From Neocallimastix lanati (nom. inval.) (Eukaryota > Neocallimastigomycota > Neocallimastigomycetes > Neocallimastigales > Neocallimastigaceae): a stretch of DNA of 42,500 bases. The stretch spans positions 212,501 through 255,000 of the forward strand of contig JACVTC010000107.1 in the NCBI GenBank assembly GCA_016946835.1, in the 5' to 3' direction. Shown piece by piece: positions 17,673 through 31,201 of this stretch. The first letter of the stretch is position 1. The number at the start of each line of letters is the position of its first letter. The notes under the pieces are model-generated. The model did no database searches, was not told where the DNA came from, and worked only from the letters and a program-made list of their open reading frames with translations. The position numbers were made by a program, and so were the translations under genes.

Positions 17673-19082
17673 TTATTATTCCTTTTCTTATAATCTCAAC
17701 AATAATTCAAGATTAAATTTTAGTTAAAAGTTATTTTAGTTTTTTAATTGATAGTTTAAATAATAATTTTTATAAATTAATTTATAAAAAAGGTCAATGT
17801 AAGTACAATCAGTCATTATTAATTATATATATTTTCTATTTTTTTTTAAACGGAAAAAAAAAAAAAAAAAAAAAAAAATTAATTAATATAAAATTTAAAT
17901 ATAAAAATTAATATTATTTTATCATTAATACTTTAATAAAAATAAGTCATAATAATTTTTCAATCTTCCTTTAAAAAAGTTTCATACATAAATAATATAA
18001 ATTTAAATCCATTTGAAAAATTGAAAAAAAAAAAAAAAATATACTAGAATAAACATAAATACAATTTTAATTAGATTAAAAATTAAATATAAATTTAAAT
18101 AAACCGAATAATTATATTTAAAATTAATTAAAAAAAAAAAAAAAATAAAAATATTATAATGGTAGTACTTTTATGAGATATGTATTAATAAGTTAAAAGA
18201 GTAGCTTTTCGAGATTTTATTTATATAACAATTTACCAATTTACCATCATATTATTTTGAGTTATCTCATTTCTATTTTATTTGAAAATTAGTAATAATA
18301 TTATTGTTTTAAATATTTACTTTTATGTTGTAATAAAATTTACTAATATATAAATATTGTTATATTAAAAACAATAACAACAATAATATATATAAAAACA
18401 ATATAAAAACAATCAAAAAAATTTCTATAAAATGAAAAATAATATAGGATTAATAATTTTTTAAATAAAATATTTACAATATGAAAATTCAAATAATTTT
18501 TTATATAAATACTAAAAATAATTATTAGTTTTATATTTTTTTATATTTTATTTCTCTGATTATCAAAAACATATGAATTTATTTAATTTTAATTTTAATT
18601 TTATTTTTATTATTTTACTGTGACAATTTACTATCATGCAATATTATAAATAATTGAAAATATTAGAATTATATTTATTTAATTCATTTTTTTTTATAAT
18701 TATAATTAATAATTGATGCAATATTTCATGACGAAATATATAAAATTCTTTGAATTATTAATCTTTTTATATTTATATTTATTTATAATTAGTTTAATAA
18801 ATAACTATATAATAATATTATTATTTTCTAAATAAATTTCTCATTACTTTATATTATATGAATATTTTATAAGTAATTCTTTAAAATTTAATCTAAAATA
18901 CTTTTAATTATAAAATTAAATGATTTAATTTATATAAAATAATGTATAACTATTCGTTTTATTTTTACAATGATATTTTATTAATATATTTTAAATTAGA
19001 TTTGTAGGAATTTTTGTTTGATTATATTTAATATTTATATTACTATATAATGGTAATAACTTTTTTTTTTTATTTTATTCTA

Positions 19083-19116
<34 letters not shown>

Positions 19117-19279
19117 ATTTTAAAGTTAATTATATAGAATTTACTATTAAATAATTGAAAAGCAAAATGATATTTTTATAAGTAATACTTTTTTCATCAT
19201 AAAGTTAATTTATTTTAATATTATTTAATAAAGTTGATAATTTATTTTTATTTTATTTTATTGTTGTATATTATTATTA

Positions 19280-19405
19280 TTTTTACCAATAAATAAAATT
19301 TGATTTAATAAAATTTATAATTTAAATTTATTTTATTTTATGTTATTATTTTATTTTATTTTATTATTATTATTATTTTATACCAATAAATAAAATTTGA
19401 TTAAT
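19280..19405. repeat. Imperfect tandem duplication, period ~98 bp
   Basis: The block 'accaataaataaaatttgatt' minus its last base begins near 19285 and again near 19383. Each copy is preceded by TTA units. Confidence 0.6.
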
Positions 19406-19639
19406 TTTAAGTTTTAATACTCATTTTATTTTAATAAATTTAATTATACAATATACTAATAATAATTACATTAAGATAGAAGAAAAAAAATGTAAATAAT
19501 TATAATTATTCATTTAAAAAATATATATTAAAAAAGAAGCAATTTAAATTTTTTTATGCATTATTATTCCATTAATAAAAGTATAATAATTAATACTTTA
19601 ATAATAATTTTATTATTATTTTTATGACATTTAACATCT

Positions 19640-19770
19640 TTATCTCATTTTTAATAATATTATATATATATAATTATTTATTTTTAAAATTATAGAATTA
19701 TATTAATAATTTTAATACATATTAATATATATAAAATTAATCTATCTCATTTTTAATAATAATATATGTA
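19640..19770. repeat. Imperfect duplication, period ~100 bp
   Basis: The block tatctcatttttaataata occurs near 19641 and again near 19743, each followed by a (TA)n run. Confidence 0.5.
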
Positions 19771-19948
19771 TATATATTATAAATAATGTTAATTGTTATA
19801 ATAATTATTAATATTATAAAATTATCTTCATATTTTTTTTTTTTTTTTTTTTTTTTTTATATATTTTATTTTAATCTTATATATAATTTTTTTTGTTCTG
19901 GCTTTTGCATTATGATATCCATATTGAATATACGAATGTCTATATGAA

Positions 19949-20221
19949 AATTTAAAAGTATTAAAACCATTATATTAACTAAAATATAATGAAATAGTTG
20001 TTTTATAAATAAATTTAATAATATCATCTTTGTAATAATCGTTATATTCAATTTATATTCAATTAGATTCTTATATAATATTTTAATAATTTAAAAATAT
20101 TAAAACCATTATATTAATAAAAATATGATGAAATAATTATTTTATAAATAAATTTAATAATATCATCTTTGTAATAATCATTCTATTCAATTATATTTTT
20201 ATGTAATATTTTAATAATTGA
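19949..20221. repeat. Tandem duplication, period 139 bp, upstream of the cyclase gene
   Basis: Two diverged copies share 'ttaaaaccattatattaa' (19961 and 20100), 'ttttataaataaatttaa', 'tatcatctttgtaataatc' and 'aatattttaataatt'. It ends about 200 bp before the cyclase start codon, so it lies in the probable promoter or 5' UTR. Confidence 0.75.
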
Positions 20222-20418
20222 AGAAAAGTTCATTTTTTTTTATATATCAAGCAAATAAATTTAAATAAACTTAGAAATAATTTTGGAAATATAAAACACT
20301 TTCTTTTTTTCTTATAATTCATTTATAAAATTTAAATAAATATACACATATACAATATATATATATATATAATTAATAATATCATTGTAATTATAATAGC
20401 AATGTTTTAAAAAAAAAA

Positions 20419-21209
20419 ATGACTTCAAAAGATGATAATATTAGCAAAATAAATAATGAAGATTCAATAGCTAAAGTATGATTATATATATATATATATA
20501 TTTTTTTTTTTATTTATATAATTTTATTTTATTCTATTAATAAATTATATATTTATATTTTTATTAATATATTGATAAATTGCATTATTTACTATTTAAA
20601 TATATATATAAATATATATATATATTTTTATAAATTATAAAATAAAAATATTTTTTTCATTAATATATCAGCATATATTAAATTATGAAAATAATAATAC
20701 TATTCATCATCAAAATGAAAAACATTTATTACAACAACAATCAAATACAAGAGAACCAAATAAATTCATCTCTAATCAATTCATTAGTAATGATAGTTTA
20801 GGTTTAGATGAAAAAGACTCATTCCTTGATATGGAATATACAAATAGTTCATTAGATTCCTCATTTATGAATACAAATATATCAAATTATAGTAGTAAAA
20901 GCAATATAGTGAATAGTGTTAATGATCAAGTTATTAGGAGTAATTTAAATGATACAGTGAATATTCAATATTCTTTGTCGAATAATTCTCCAATATTTGA
21001 ATATCCTGAAAATGATCCCTCTAATAATACTCATTCTAAAACTTCCATTAGTATTAATAGTAATATAGGGAGTGAACAATCTATATCATATTATAAAAAT
21101 AGTAGTGAGATAATGAATAAAAGTACAAGATCATCAATATCAAATGATGATCATAGAAAAACGAATCAATTTCATAGTGTTGATTGGATGTACAATGGAA
21201 AAAGTAATT

Positions 21210-21256
<47 letters not shown>

Positions 21257-24200
21257 AAAGTATTAATATAAATAATATTAATACTTTATATTTTTAATTT
21301 TAATTTTATATACATATATACATGTTATAATGTGAATTGATGATATTTTATGTTATATATTTCATTAATAATTTTCAATACTTAAATTATTATTACAAAA
21401 TGAAATTATCAAATGTTCAAATAAAAAAAAAATAATTATAAATTATTAAAAAGATGCTATTAATAATTTGAATCCAAGTAATAATGAAAATTTGAAATCA
21501 GATCCAGTTATGAATAATTGTCCACCACCGCATAAAAGAAAAAATTCAATACTAGATAAGATTATGTCAATATCAATTTTAAAAGATATAAGCAGTAATA
21601 TACTTTATTAATATAACATATAAATAAAATTCAATATAATAATAAAAATATTATTAAAAATTATGATTATAAAAATATGATTATATTATTAATTTTTATT
21701 AATTATGTATTATGGTTTTAATTTTTTTTTTTTTTATTTTTATTTTTTTTATTTTTTTATTTTTTTTTTTTTTTCATTTATTATTATTTTTGATATAATT
21801 ATTATTATTATTATTATTATCATCATCATCATTAATATATAATAATAGATCATAATTCAAAAACAAATAACAATAATATTTCTTCATCAGTGGTTCAGAG
21901 AGAAGATATTGGAGAATTGACAAATCCACCACATGTAATAGATAGAAAACAAAAAGCATATAGTACTAATCTTGGGGATTATTCTTATAATATAAATCAA
22001 AACAGATATTCAAATATTAAAGGGTATAATGATGAAAGAATACGTCGTAATTATAATATAGGTAGAGAGAATAGTTCTAATAGCTACATGGAAACTGGCA
22101 GAAAATCCTCAGATAATTCTGATCAAAGAGTAAATTCAAAAATACAAAATAATAATGAAAATAATAGTAACAATGATAATGATAAAGATAATTGTACCAA
22201 TAATAGTGATAACAATACTAATAATAGTGATAATAATGGTAATAATAATGGTAATAATAATGATAATAATAATGGTAATAATAATGATAATAATAATGAT
22301 AATAGTAATGGTAATAATAATGAAATTTCAAATAATGGAGGAGATTATGAGCATAGATTTAAATTTGATGCAGCATTTGCAGATGCACTGAAAAGAACAA
22401 AATCCTTACTAAAAAAAACACCACAACATCGATCAAACACACTATTGACTACAAAAGAATATATAGATGAAATGAAAGGAGACGATGATGATGAATCAAG
22501 TTATAATGGAATATTTAATAGTAATGTGAATAGAAGTGAATCAGAAGTTTATGAATATAATACCAATGATAAAAAGAAAAAACAAATGTACACCTCATTA
22601 GATCAATTTATACAACAAAATGATAATTTGAATTCGCAATCATATTTAAATATGAATTATAAATCTACTTTAAGTATTAATAGTATCCCTAATGATAATC
22701 TTCAAGAGAAGATGTTTTATATATATAATAAACATTACAGTTCTAATAATTTTCCTAATCAGTATATTTCCAGTGGAAGTAGCAGTACAGAAGATTCTAG
22801 TTATAATACTAGTTCGAATACTAGCATTTCCACTTATACCAGTTGTTCTAGTGGTGAGGATGATAAGAAATCTAATTTAAATTTATTTAAATTTATAAAT
22901 AATAGATCATCGAGTCAAAGTACGAGTACTACTAGCTCATATAGTGACATAAATTCTGAAAGCAAAAGACATTCCATACGGAAAACTATAAAATTATCAA
23001 ATAATTCTATTTCAAAAAATAAAAATAAACATCGACATAAATATACTAGTGTAATAACTAAAAGTTTAGATAAATTTGTTAAAGAACGTAGTCAATATTC
23101 ATTTAATTCTTCTTCAAAATTTGGAAATAATAATAATTTTAATAATAATAATATTAGAATTACGAATAGTCAATCTTTTTCTGATATAACTTCTAAATCT
23201 TCGAGAAAAAAGAAAGGTTTTGAAAATAGAAAAAAATCAAAAGGTGAATCAGAAACAAAAGAAAGTAATTCAAATTTAAAAAAATCAATATTACAAATAT
23301 TTGAATATAAGAGAAATAAAAATGATGATAATTCTAAAGTTTATGACCTTAATAAAGATGATGAAAGCATAGAAGGTAGTGTAAAAAATACAAAGATGAT
23401 AATTAATAATACTGAATCTAATAATAATAAAATTGTATATTCACAAATAGATGCACCTACAAATGATATTAATGATAATAAAGAACAAGAATCAATAAAT
23501 TTAAATTCAAATTCAAAATATCCTTCTAGATTATCTGTTAATACTGAAAATATGCAAGAATCTATGAAAGGCTCCAATAAAATAAGAAATCGTGTAACTT
23601 ATGGGCAGATAAGAAGAAAAGAACATAAAAGACATAAAAGACAACATCAACGAGTGAACAAGGTATCCTATAACATACAAGAAAATGAAGTCTTTCTAAA
23701 AGGAGGTCTTCAATATAATGATGAAGGCCAAGTTATATCTAGTTTCGGAATGCCATTAAGACATCAAACTGTCGCAGCACTTACAGCATTTCTAAATAAA
23801 TCTCCTCTTAAATCTAATAAAATAGATAATAATATAGAATCAAGTAAAAAGGAAATAGGATCAGCAAATAATATATATAAAGAAGTTGGGGCATTAAATA
23901 AACCAGATAATGCTAATGAAAGTTTGGATATTTACAAAACAAATGCTATCAGTTTTGCTGATGAACTATTTCAAAGCAAAGATAACAAAGATAATGTTAT
24001 TTCAGCTTTATACCCACCAAATCCAAACTTAATTTCAAATAATTCAAATCTTAATTCTTTTCTAACCCAAAATTTAAATTCAAACTCAAATTTAAATTCA
24101 AATTCGAATATAAATTTAAATTCAAATCTAAATCCAAATTCATATTCAAATTCATATTTAAATTCAAATTCAAATATCAATTCAAATCAGTATCTTAATT

Positions 24201-25287
24201 TAAATCCAACTTCCAATCTAAATTCTAATTCCAATTTAAATTCAAATCCAAAATATAATTCAAATTCAAATATGAATCCTATTTCATCGACACCACAGAT
24301 TCCTGTATCCATTTCTGTAACAGGTATTGTAGAAATGGATAAATCCTTTAATTCTGATATACAGTATTCTTCATTGGATAAAAATTTGAAAAAAAAGTGT
24401 CATATTAAGCGGGAGAAAACAACAAGTACTGAAATTAAGCCCCATCATCATCATCATAAACATAAAAAGAGAAGAAGAAAAAGAAAAAGAGATCAGTTCG
24501 TTCCGATGTCAATGATAGAAAAAAGTAATAAAAAAGATAAGATTAATATGCAAATTAATCCATTGGTAAATATTAAAAATGTAGCATGTTTGGGAAGAAT
24601 TAATACTGATAAATTAAAGTTTACTTCTCCTAAAATGGAACGTTTATACTTTAAACTTACAAATGAACGATATAATGAGCTACGAAAGCTAAGGAATTAT
24701 TTAAATCTTTTTATTATTTTAATTAATTCAATATTAGTATGTTCGCATAAAAGTTTTACTATTAAAAATAATAATATTAATATCATTTTATTAGTTTTAT
24801 CAATTGTTGGTGGTTTATCTATTTTACTATTGGAATATTTATTTCAATCAACCAGAAAATACAATATAGTAGACTATATATGTATTGGAGGTCAAATTCT
24901 TTTAACTATTTGTTCACTTTTTTCTCTATACAGTAATGCTTTAGATCCTTTTTTTGGAATTATTCTATTTTCATTGGGTGATACTACTTTTCGAAATTTT
25001 AGTTACTTTAAATATGGTGTTTTTTTACTGCTGGTAATACTATTTATAAGAACAACTCTTCAAGGTTCAACATTATTTTCAACCTTTCAAATTATGTTAA
25101 TACCAATAGCTCTAGCGATCATGACGATTCACACTTCAAAAAAAAGAGAACTATCGTTTAAAAGAAATTTTCTCGACTTTAAGGTAAATCAATAATATAA
25201 TAATTAAATTTAATCAAATTATTATTATTTTTATGTTTATAATATCTAAATAATGTGATTTATACTATTCTTTTTTTTATTTTTAAG

Positions 25288-25333
<46 letters not shown>

Positions 25334-25959
25334 TATTATTTTAAGACCTTTATTATTATTGATTTTTATTTTATAATTTTTTATCATTTATTATTGTTAT
25401 TATTATTATTTTTATTTTATTTAATATTAATATAATTATCAAAATAAATAATACTTTTCAATTTAACAATATTGATCATAATCTATTAATATATAATAAT
25501 TTTTTATTTGTTTTATCTATAATTATTAAATATATATTTATATATTTAATATATAAGATTGTTCAATTGGAAAAAAATAATTTAAGATTGAGAAATTTAT
25601 ATCAAAATAAATTATTATTATTAAGTCTACCTGAAACTATTGTATCAAGAATTCAATCTGGAATGGATGATTTCAATTCATTATCATGCCGTGTAGAAGA
25701 TGCAAGTGTGTTATTTCTAGGTGAGTAAAATTAAAAAAAAAAAAAAAAAAAATTTATTAGTATTATGAAAAAATTGTAATTCTTTTTATGGATAAATTAA
25801 ACTTTAATAAATTTATGTGTATATATATATAAATGGAAAATTAATATAGATTGTAAAGGATTATTAAATATATTATCTGCTGCGCCACCAGATATTTTAC
25901 CTATGGTTTTAACAGTACTAAATGAATATTTTGTTTGTTTAGATGTTTTAATTGAGAGT

Positions 25960-26008
<49 letters not shown>

Positions 26009-26475
26009 AGTTATTATTATTGTTATCATAATAAATAATATTTAATTTAATTTAATATTTAAATTTTTATATAAATAATAAATAATAATATTGATTTTTT
26101 AATTAAAACTTAAATTATTAGACTATAGTTCAAATGAATGTTTAACAAAAATTAAAACTATCGGTACTAAATATCTGTTAGCAGGAAATGTATTGAAGCA
26201 TTCATATAATCATTTATTTGATATGGCTTGCATTGCACTTCATATTTTAAAAACATTTGATCCAGATAATTTTTTTCAAGATGTGGATTATAGAAAAGAA
26301 AAGACTAAGCTTGAATTGAAAATTGGTATAGCTGTAGGACCACTTGTTACAGGAATTTGCGGAAGTAAAAAGTTTTTATGGGATATATGGTAAAAAATAT
26401 ATATATATATATATATTATATATATTATTTACTATTTATATATATTTATTTATTAAGGTTACTAATTAAAATTTC

Positions 26476-26519
<44 letters not shown>

Positions 26520-27920
26520 TTTTTTATGATCATTATAATAAGGGGTGATACATGTAATATGGCAAGTAGAATGCAAACAACTTTAATTGGATCAGGTATT
26601 CAAGTTACAGAAGCTGTTTATGAAAGATTAAAAAATGATTTTACATTTTCAGATATGATGAGCACAAATATTAAAGGTAAAGGTAAAACACCAACTTATT
26701 TACTATTAGACTATAAAAATGAAAATACTCCGAATAAAAATAGAAAAAGTGTAACACAATATATTATGGGGATGAAGGAAGAGAGTTCAAATTCATCAAT
26801 AAGTCAATACGATTTTGATTTGTTAAAAAAGAAGACCAATAAATGTATGGCAGACGATGGAATTAAAAATATTAATATTAATAGAGTTCAAGAAAATTTT
26901 TCTGAAAATAATGATATTCACAGCTTAACCTATGAAATTCTAAATGATAGTGATTTTGAAGATGACAATATGTCATTCAGTAATTCTACATTAAATATTT
27001 TTGGATCAAATCTAATAAGTGGTTCACATCCTCAGAATGACAGGAAAAAATCAGAAGTAACAACTCAAAATCATTTAAATAACGAAATTGCATTAAATTT
27101 TAATCAACAAATTCAAAATGTTATTTTAAATTATGATCAAATTCAAAATCTTCAAAGTATTACAAATGACTCTATGAATTCCCTTCATAATAATGATATT
27201 CATGACACTGATTTCTTTTCTGATGATAATGTTTCCATAAGTAGTAATGAAATTAGTAATGAAGTCCTAAATGAGGAAAGACCATCATTAATTAAGGGTA
27301 TTATTAATCGAACTAAAAAAATAAGTGCTACTAAACTTAAGAGACCTAGTGAAGAAGAGAGTGGTGGTAATGTGGTTACATCTCCAAGTCATAAAAATTT
27401 TTCATTTAGCAAATTAAAACAAAGTCAAGATAATAATTCATTTAGTTCCGCTGAAATCTATTCATCTTCATCAAATAATGTTAGAAGAGATCTAAATTTA
27501 AGCGCAGACTGTATTTCTGAATATGATCCAGAGATTATGGAAAATAAATTAGTTAAAAATAATAAAAAGAAAAAGAGTATGTTTAAATCATTTCATTCCT
27601 TTAAACAAAAATCAGAAAATAATTTATTCAAATTTACCACTAAACATTCTGATCATAATATAGAGAATAATATGTTTGTTAACAATTCACAAAATAATTT
27701 AAAGGAGAGTTTCAATAATATCAGTAGAAGCAACAGAAGTTTTTTAATGTTATCTTCTGGTATCAGTAATGGTAATAAAGGTAATGGTGATAGTGTAAAA
27801 TTAAGTATTGCTTCTTCAAATGAAGTTTTTTATGATGCATGTAGCGGTGTTGAATCATTTCATTCTATTACAAATAGTAGTATTTACAATAAAGATATTA
27901 ATAGCAACAGCAGCAGTAGC

Positions 27921-27952
<32 letters not shown>

Positions 27953-30900
27953 CTATAATAATAGTAATAATCTAAAAGTTTCTGATTCAAATTTAGTAGT
28001 TACTCCTGATTCAACTAAGGAATCAATGCAAAATTATCTATCACTAACATCTTCTAATAGATCTTTAGTATATTTAGATATTATCAATGAAAAACGAAAT
28101 CGTATGTCAGTCCAAAGTGAAAATAACTTTTATCAGCCATCTCCTCTATATAAAAGAAAAGATAGTGAATTCTTAGAAAATAAAAATGAAAAAATACAAA
28201 ATTCATCTGTCAATAGTTTAAATCATTTGAGTAAGGAAAACCCACTTGAAAATACAAAATACAAAGAAAGTAATGAATCATTATCTTTTGTGGATGATTT
28301 TAAAGATTTCAATACTACTAGAAAGATTTCAAGATTATCTAAAATTACAACACCAACGATGAATAATAATACAAAGAAAAGAATTAGTTTTATGTCTGAT
28401 TCTGCCACTATACCAGAATATGAGAGAAGTTTACAGGAATATGATAAATCTAGTGAAATGAGAAGTATTGATACAACCAGTAGTACCTTAAAATACTCTA
28501 AATCTGTAAAAACATTTGGTAATTATAAAAACGAGAAATCTATTAATGAAGATATTGTTGAACTTCCATTTGAGGAAGATATTGAGAATGAGGAAGAAAG
28601 TGAAAGGAGCAATGATAATAGCGGTTCCATTGTAAAAACAGTTATTGTTGATAATGGTGAATTTTCAACTCTACCTAATCAAATCTATGGTTCAAGTGAC
28701 AATAAAAATAAAAATAAAAATAAAAATAAAAATAAAAATAAAAATAAAAATAATAAAAATAACAAAAACAATAATAATAACCATGATAACCATGATAACA
28801 ACAACAACAACAACAACAATAACAATAATGATGGTGATGTTATTATAAATATACCATTTGAATCAACTCTACCTTCCTTAAAATCTATTAAGAAAGGTAA
28901 AAGAAAGAATGAAAATTCTAAAAAGAAAAATCTTGAATCAACAAATCCTATATTCAATACAGTAGCTACTAAAAATCAAGATATTACTGGAATTATTGAT
29001 AATATATCTAAAGAACTGGAAAAAGTAAAAGATGAAGACTATTATAACACTATTGCAAATACCGTAATGCATCGATATACTTACATTTTCAGGGAACCAA
29101 AGCTTGAAAATGTGTATCAAAATTCCTTAAAAAAACAATATTCCCCAATAGCTCAATTAAAAAAGAGTCTTTCCTTTCCTATCATTTTATCATTTTTTCT
29201 ATTACCAGTAACATTTAAATTCTATAATTTTACCTATGAACATGATTATTTTTATGGAGAAGAGAAAGTTCTTAAAAATAATTTTATACAGTTAAAAGAG
29301 AGCATAAATCATTCTATTTTTTTTATACTTTTAGGACTCTTTTTATTTACTACTTTTATCATTATGTTAGAGGCTATTTTCATATCTTCCAAACCCAAGT
29401 TTCATAATATTCTATCTTTACTTAATATAATTTTCGTATATGGAATATCGGTCTATCTTATATTTTACGGCTTCCATATTGAATCTTATTTTATATTTAT
29501 TATAGTATTAGCCAATATCTTTCATAAATTACCACCATATATACATTTATCCACAGCAATTACCTACATAATAACAATTTGCATTTGTACTTTTATTCAT
29601 TATGATATGCGTGAATTTCTACAGTTAATAATGATTTCTATACCATTTACAATATTATTATTAGTATTTCTTTTTGGAAAAGAAACACAAAATAGAGTAA
29701 AGGTAAATACAATTGAAATACCTTTTTTTTTTTTTTTTGTTTTTATTTTTATTAATAATTATTTCTATTTATTTAAATATTTTATTTTATAATTACTATT
29801 ATATTATTTTAATTTTATTTTAATTTTATTTTAATTTTAATTTTAATTTTATTATAATTTTAATTTTAATTTTATTTTATTTTTATTTTATTATATTATA
29901 TTTTATTTTTATTTTATTATATTTTATTTTATTTTTATTTTATTATATTATATTTTATTTTTATTTTATTATATTTTATTTTATTTTTATTTTATTATAT
30001 TTTATTTTATTTTTATTTTATTTTTATTTTATTTTATTTTTATTTTATTTTATATTAATTATTTTATTTGTTAATCATATATATTTTTATTATAGTTTGT
30101 TCTTAGAAAAACGGTAATTCATCAACATAATGTAGCAAAAATTGAAGATAAAAAATCGTTGCAACTATTGTATAATTGTTTACCTGAGTTCGTGGTGCAT
30201 GATCTCTGTAAAGAAAATATTAATAGTTGGCAAGCAAGAAGATTTGATGGGGTTACCATTTTTTGTATGGATGTTGTTAATTTTACCAAATTAAGTTCAA
30301 ACTTATCACCACAAGATGTTATTGCATTATTGAATGAAATATTTTCAGAATTTGATAATCTTTGCATTAATGGTATTGAAAAATATCAAACTATTGGTGA
30401 TGCTTATCAAGCTGGCGCTGGATGTCCTTATTCTTGTAAAGATCATGCCATTAAAATGATCAATTTTTCAAGAGAAGTATTAAAAGTAACCAAAAAATTT
30501 AACGAACATCATGATATCGATATTATTATGTCAAATAATAATCATAATTTAAAACCAAATATAAGTTTATTGCAGAAGGATATTTCAGAACCATACAATA
30601 TACATGATATATATGATGAAGAATCCTTAGTGAAGCAATCCTCTCTTGATCAAACTGAAAGTTTAACCCAAATTAGTATCAACCACCATAATCAAGTTGG
30701 TAATGGTAATAATCATTCCTTTAAAAGAAAGTTTTCATTATTTAGTGATAATTTATTAAAACATAAAACAAATGAAATGAATACTATCGATAATATAAGT
30801 CCATCACTAAGAAAAAGTCAAAGTATTTCTAATACAAATTTACCAACTTCTCCATTTACTCCATTTGATATGAAACCTTTGGGCAGTGATGATAATAAAA

Positions 30901-31201
30901 TAAAAAAATCAATTTCTAATTCAAACCTAATTAAAATTTTTCCTCATGTTGATATTAGAATTGGTGTATATAGTGGATATGTTTTTGCTGGTGTTATTGG
31001 AGGTCAAAAACGTTTTAAATTTGAGGTTTTTGGTGATGCCATTGATAAAGCTACTTTACTTGAAAGTCATGGTGTAGTAAATCGTATTCACGTATCCGAA
31101 TCTGTGTATCAGCAAACTTGTAATGAAGTTAAATATGAACTTTTAGAAAAAACTATTAAAGAAATTGGATTTAATGGTTATTTAGTTGTTGATGAAAATA
31201 A

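Larger units (their letters stand above)
16260..20418. other. 4.2-kb divergent intergenic interval
   Basis: Separates the start codons of the minus-strand receptor and the plus-strand cyclase. No exon was recognised. It contains poly-T tracts (~16559-16582, 16745-16775, 17361-17383, 19082-19110, 19834-19859), a (TTA)n array and several local duplications near the cyclase start. Promoters of both genes must lie here, but I cannot point to defined elements in such AT-rich sequence. Confidence 0.65.

Noticed and set aside
19866-20051. 61-codon minus-strand open frame
   Set aside because: Lies in the 139-bp tandem duplication and has no continuation or protein-like composition.
22155-24180. Several 60-80-codon open frames on both strands within cyclase exon 4
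   Set aside because: Shadows of the Asn/Ser repeats; the cyclase frame is open for 1100 codons and continues in phase through both junctions.
28645-28957. Lys-Ile/Thr and Leu/Phe open frames over the Lys-Asn repeat
   Set aside because: Other-frame translations of the repeat in cyclase exon 8.
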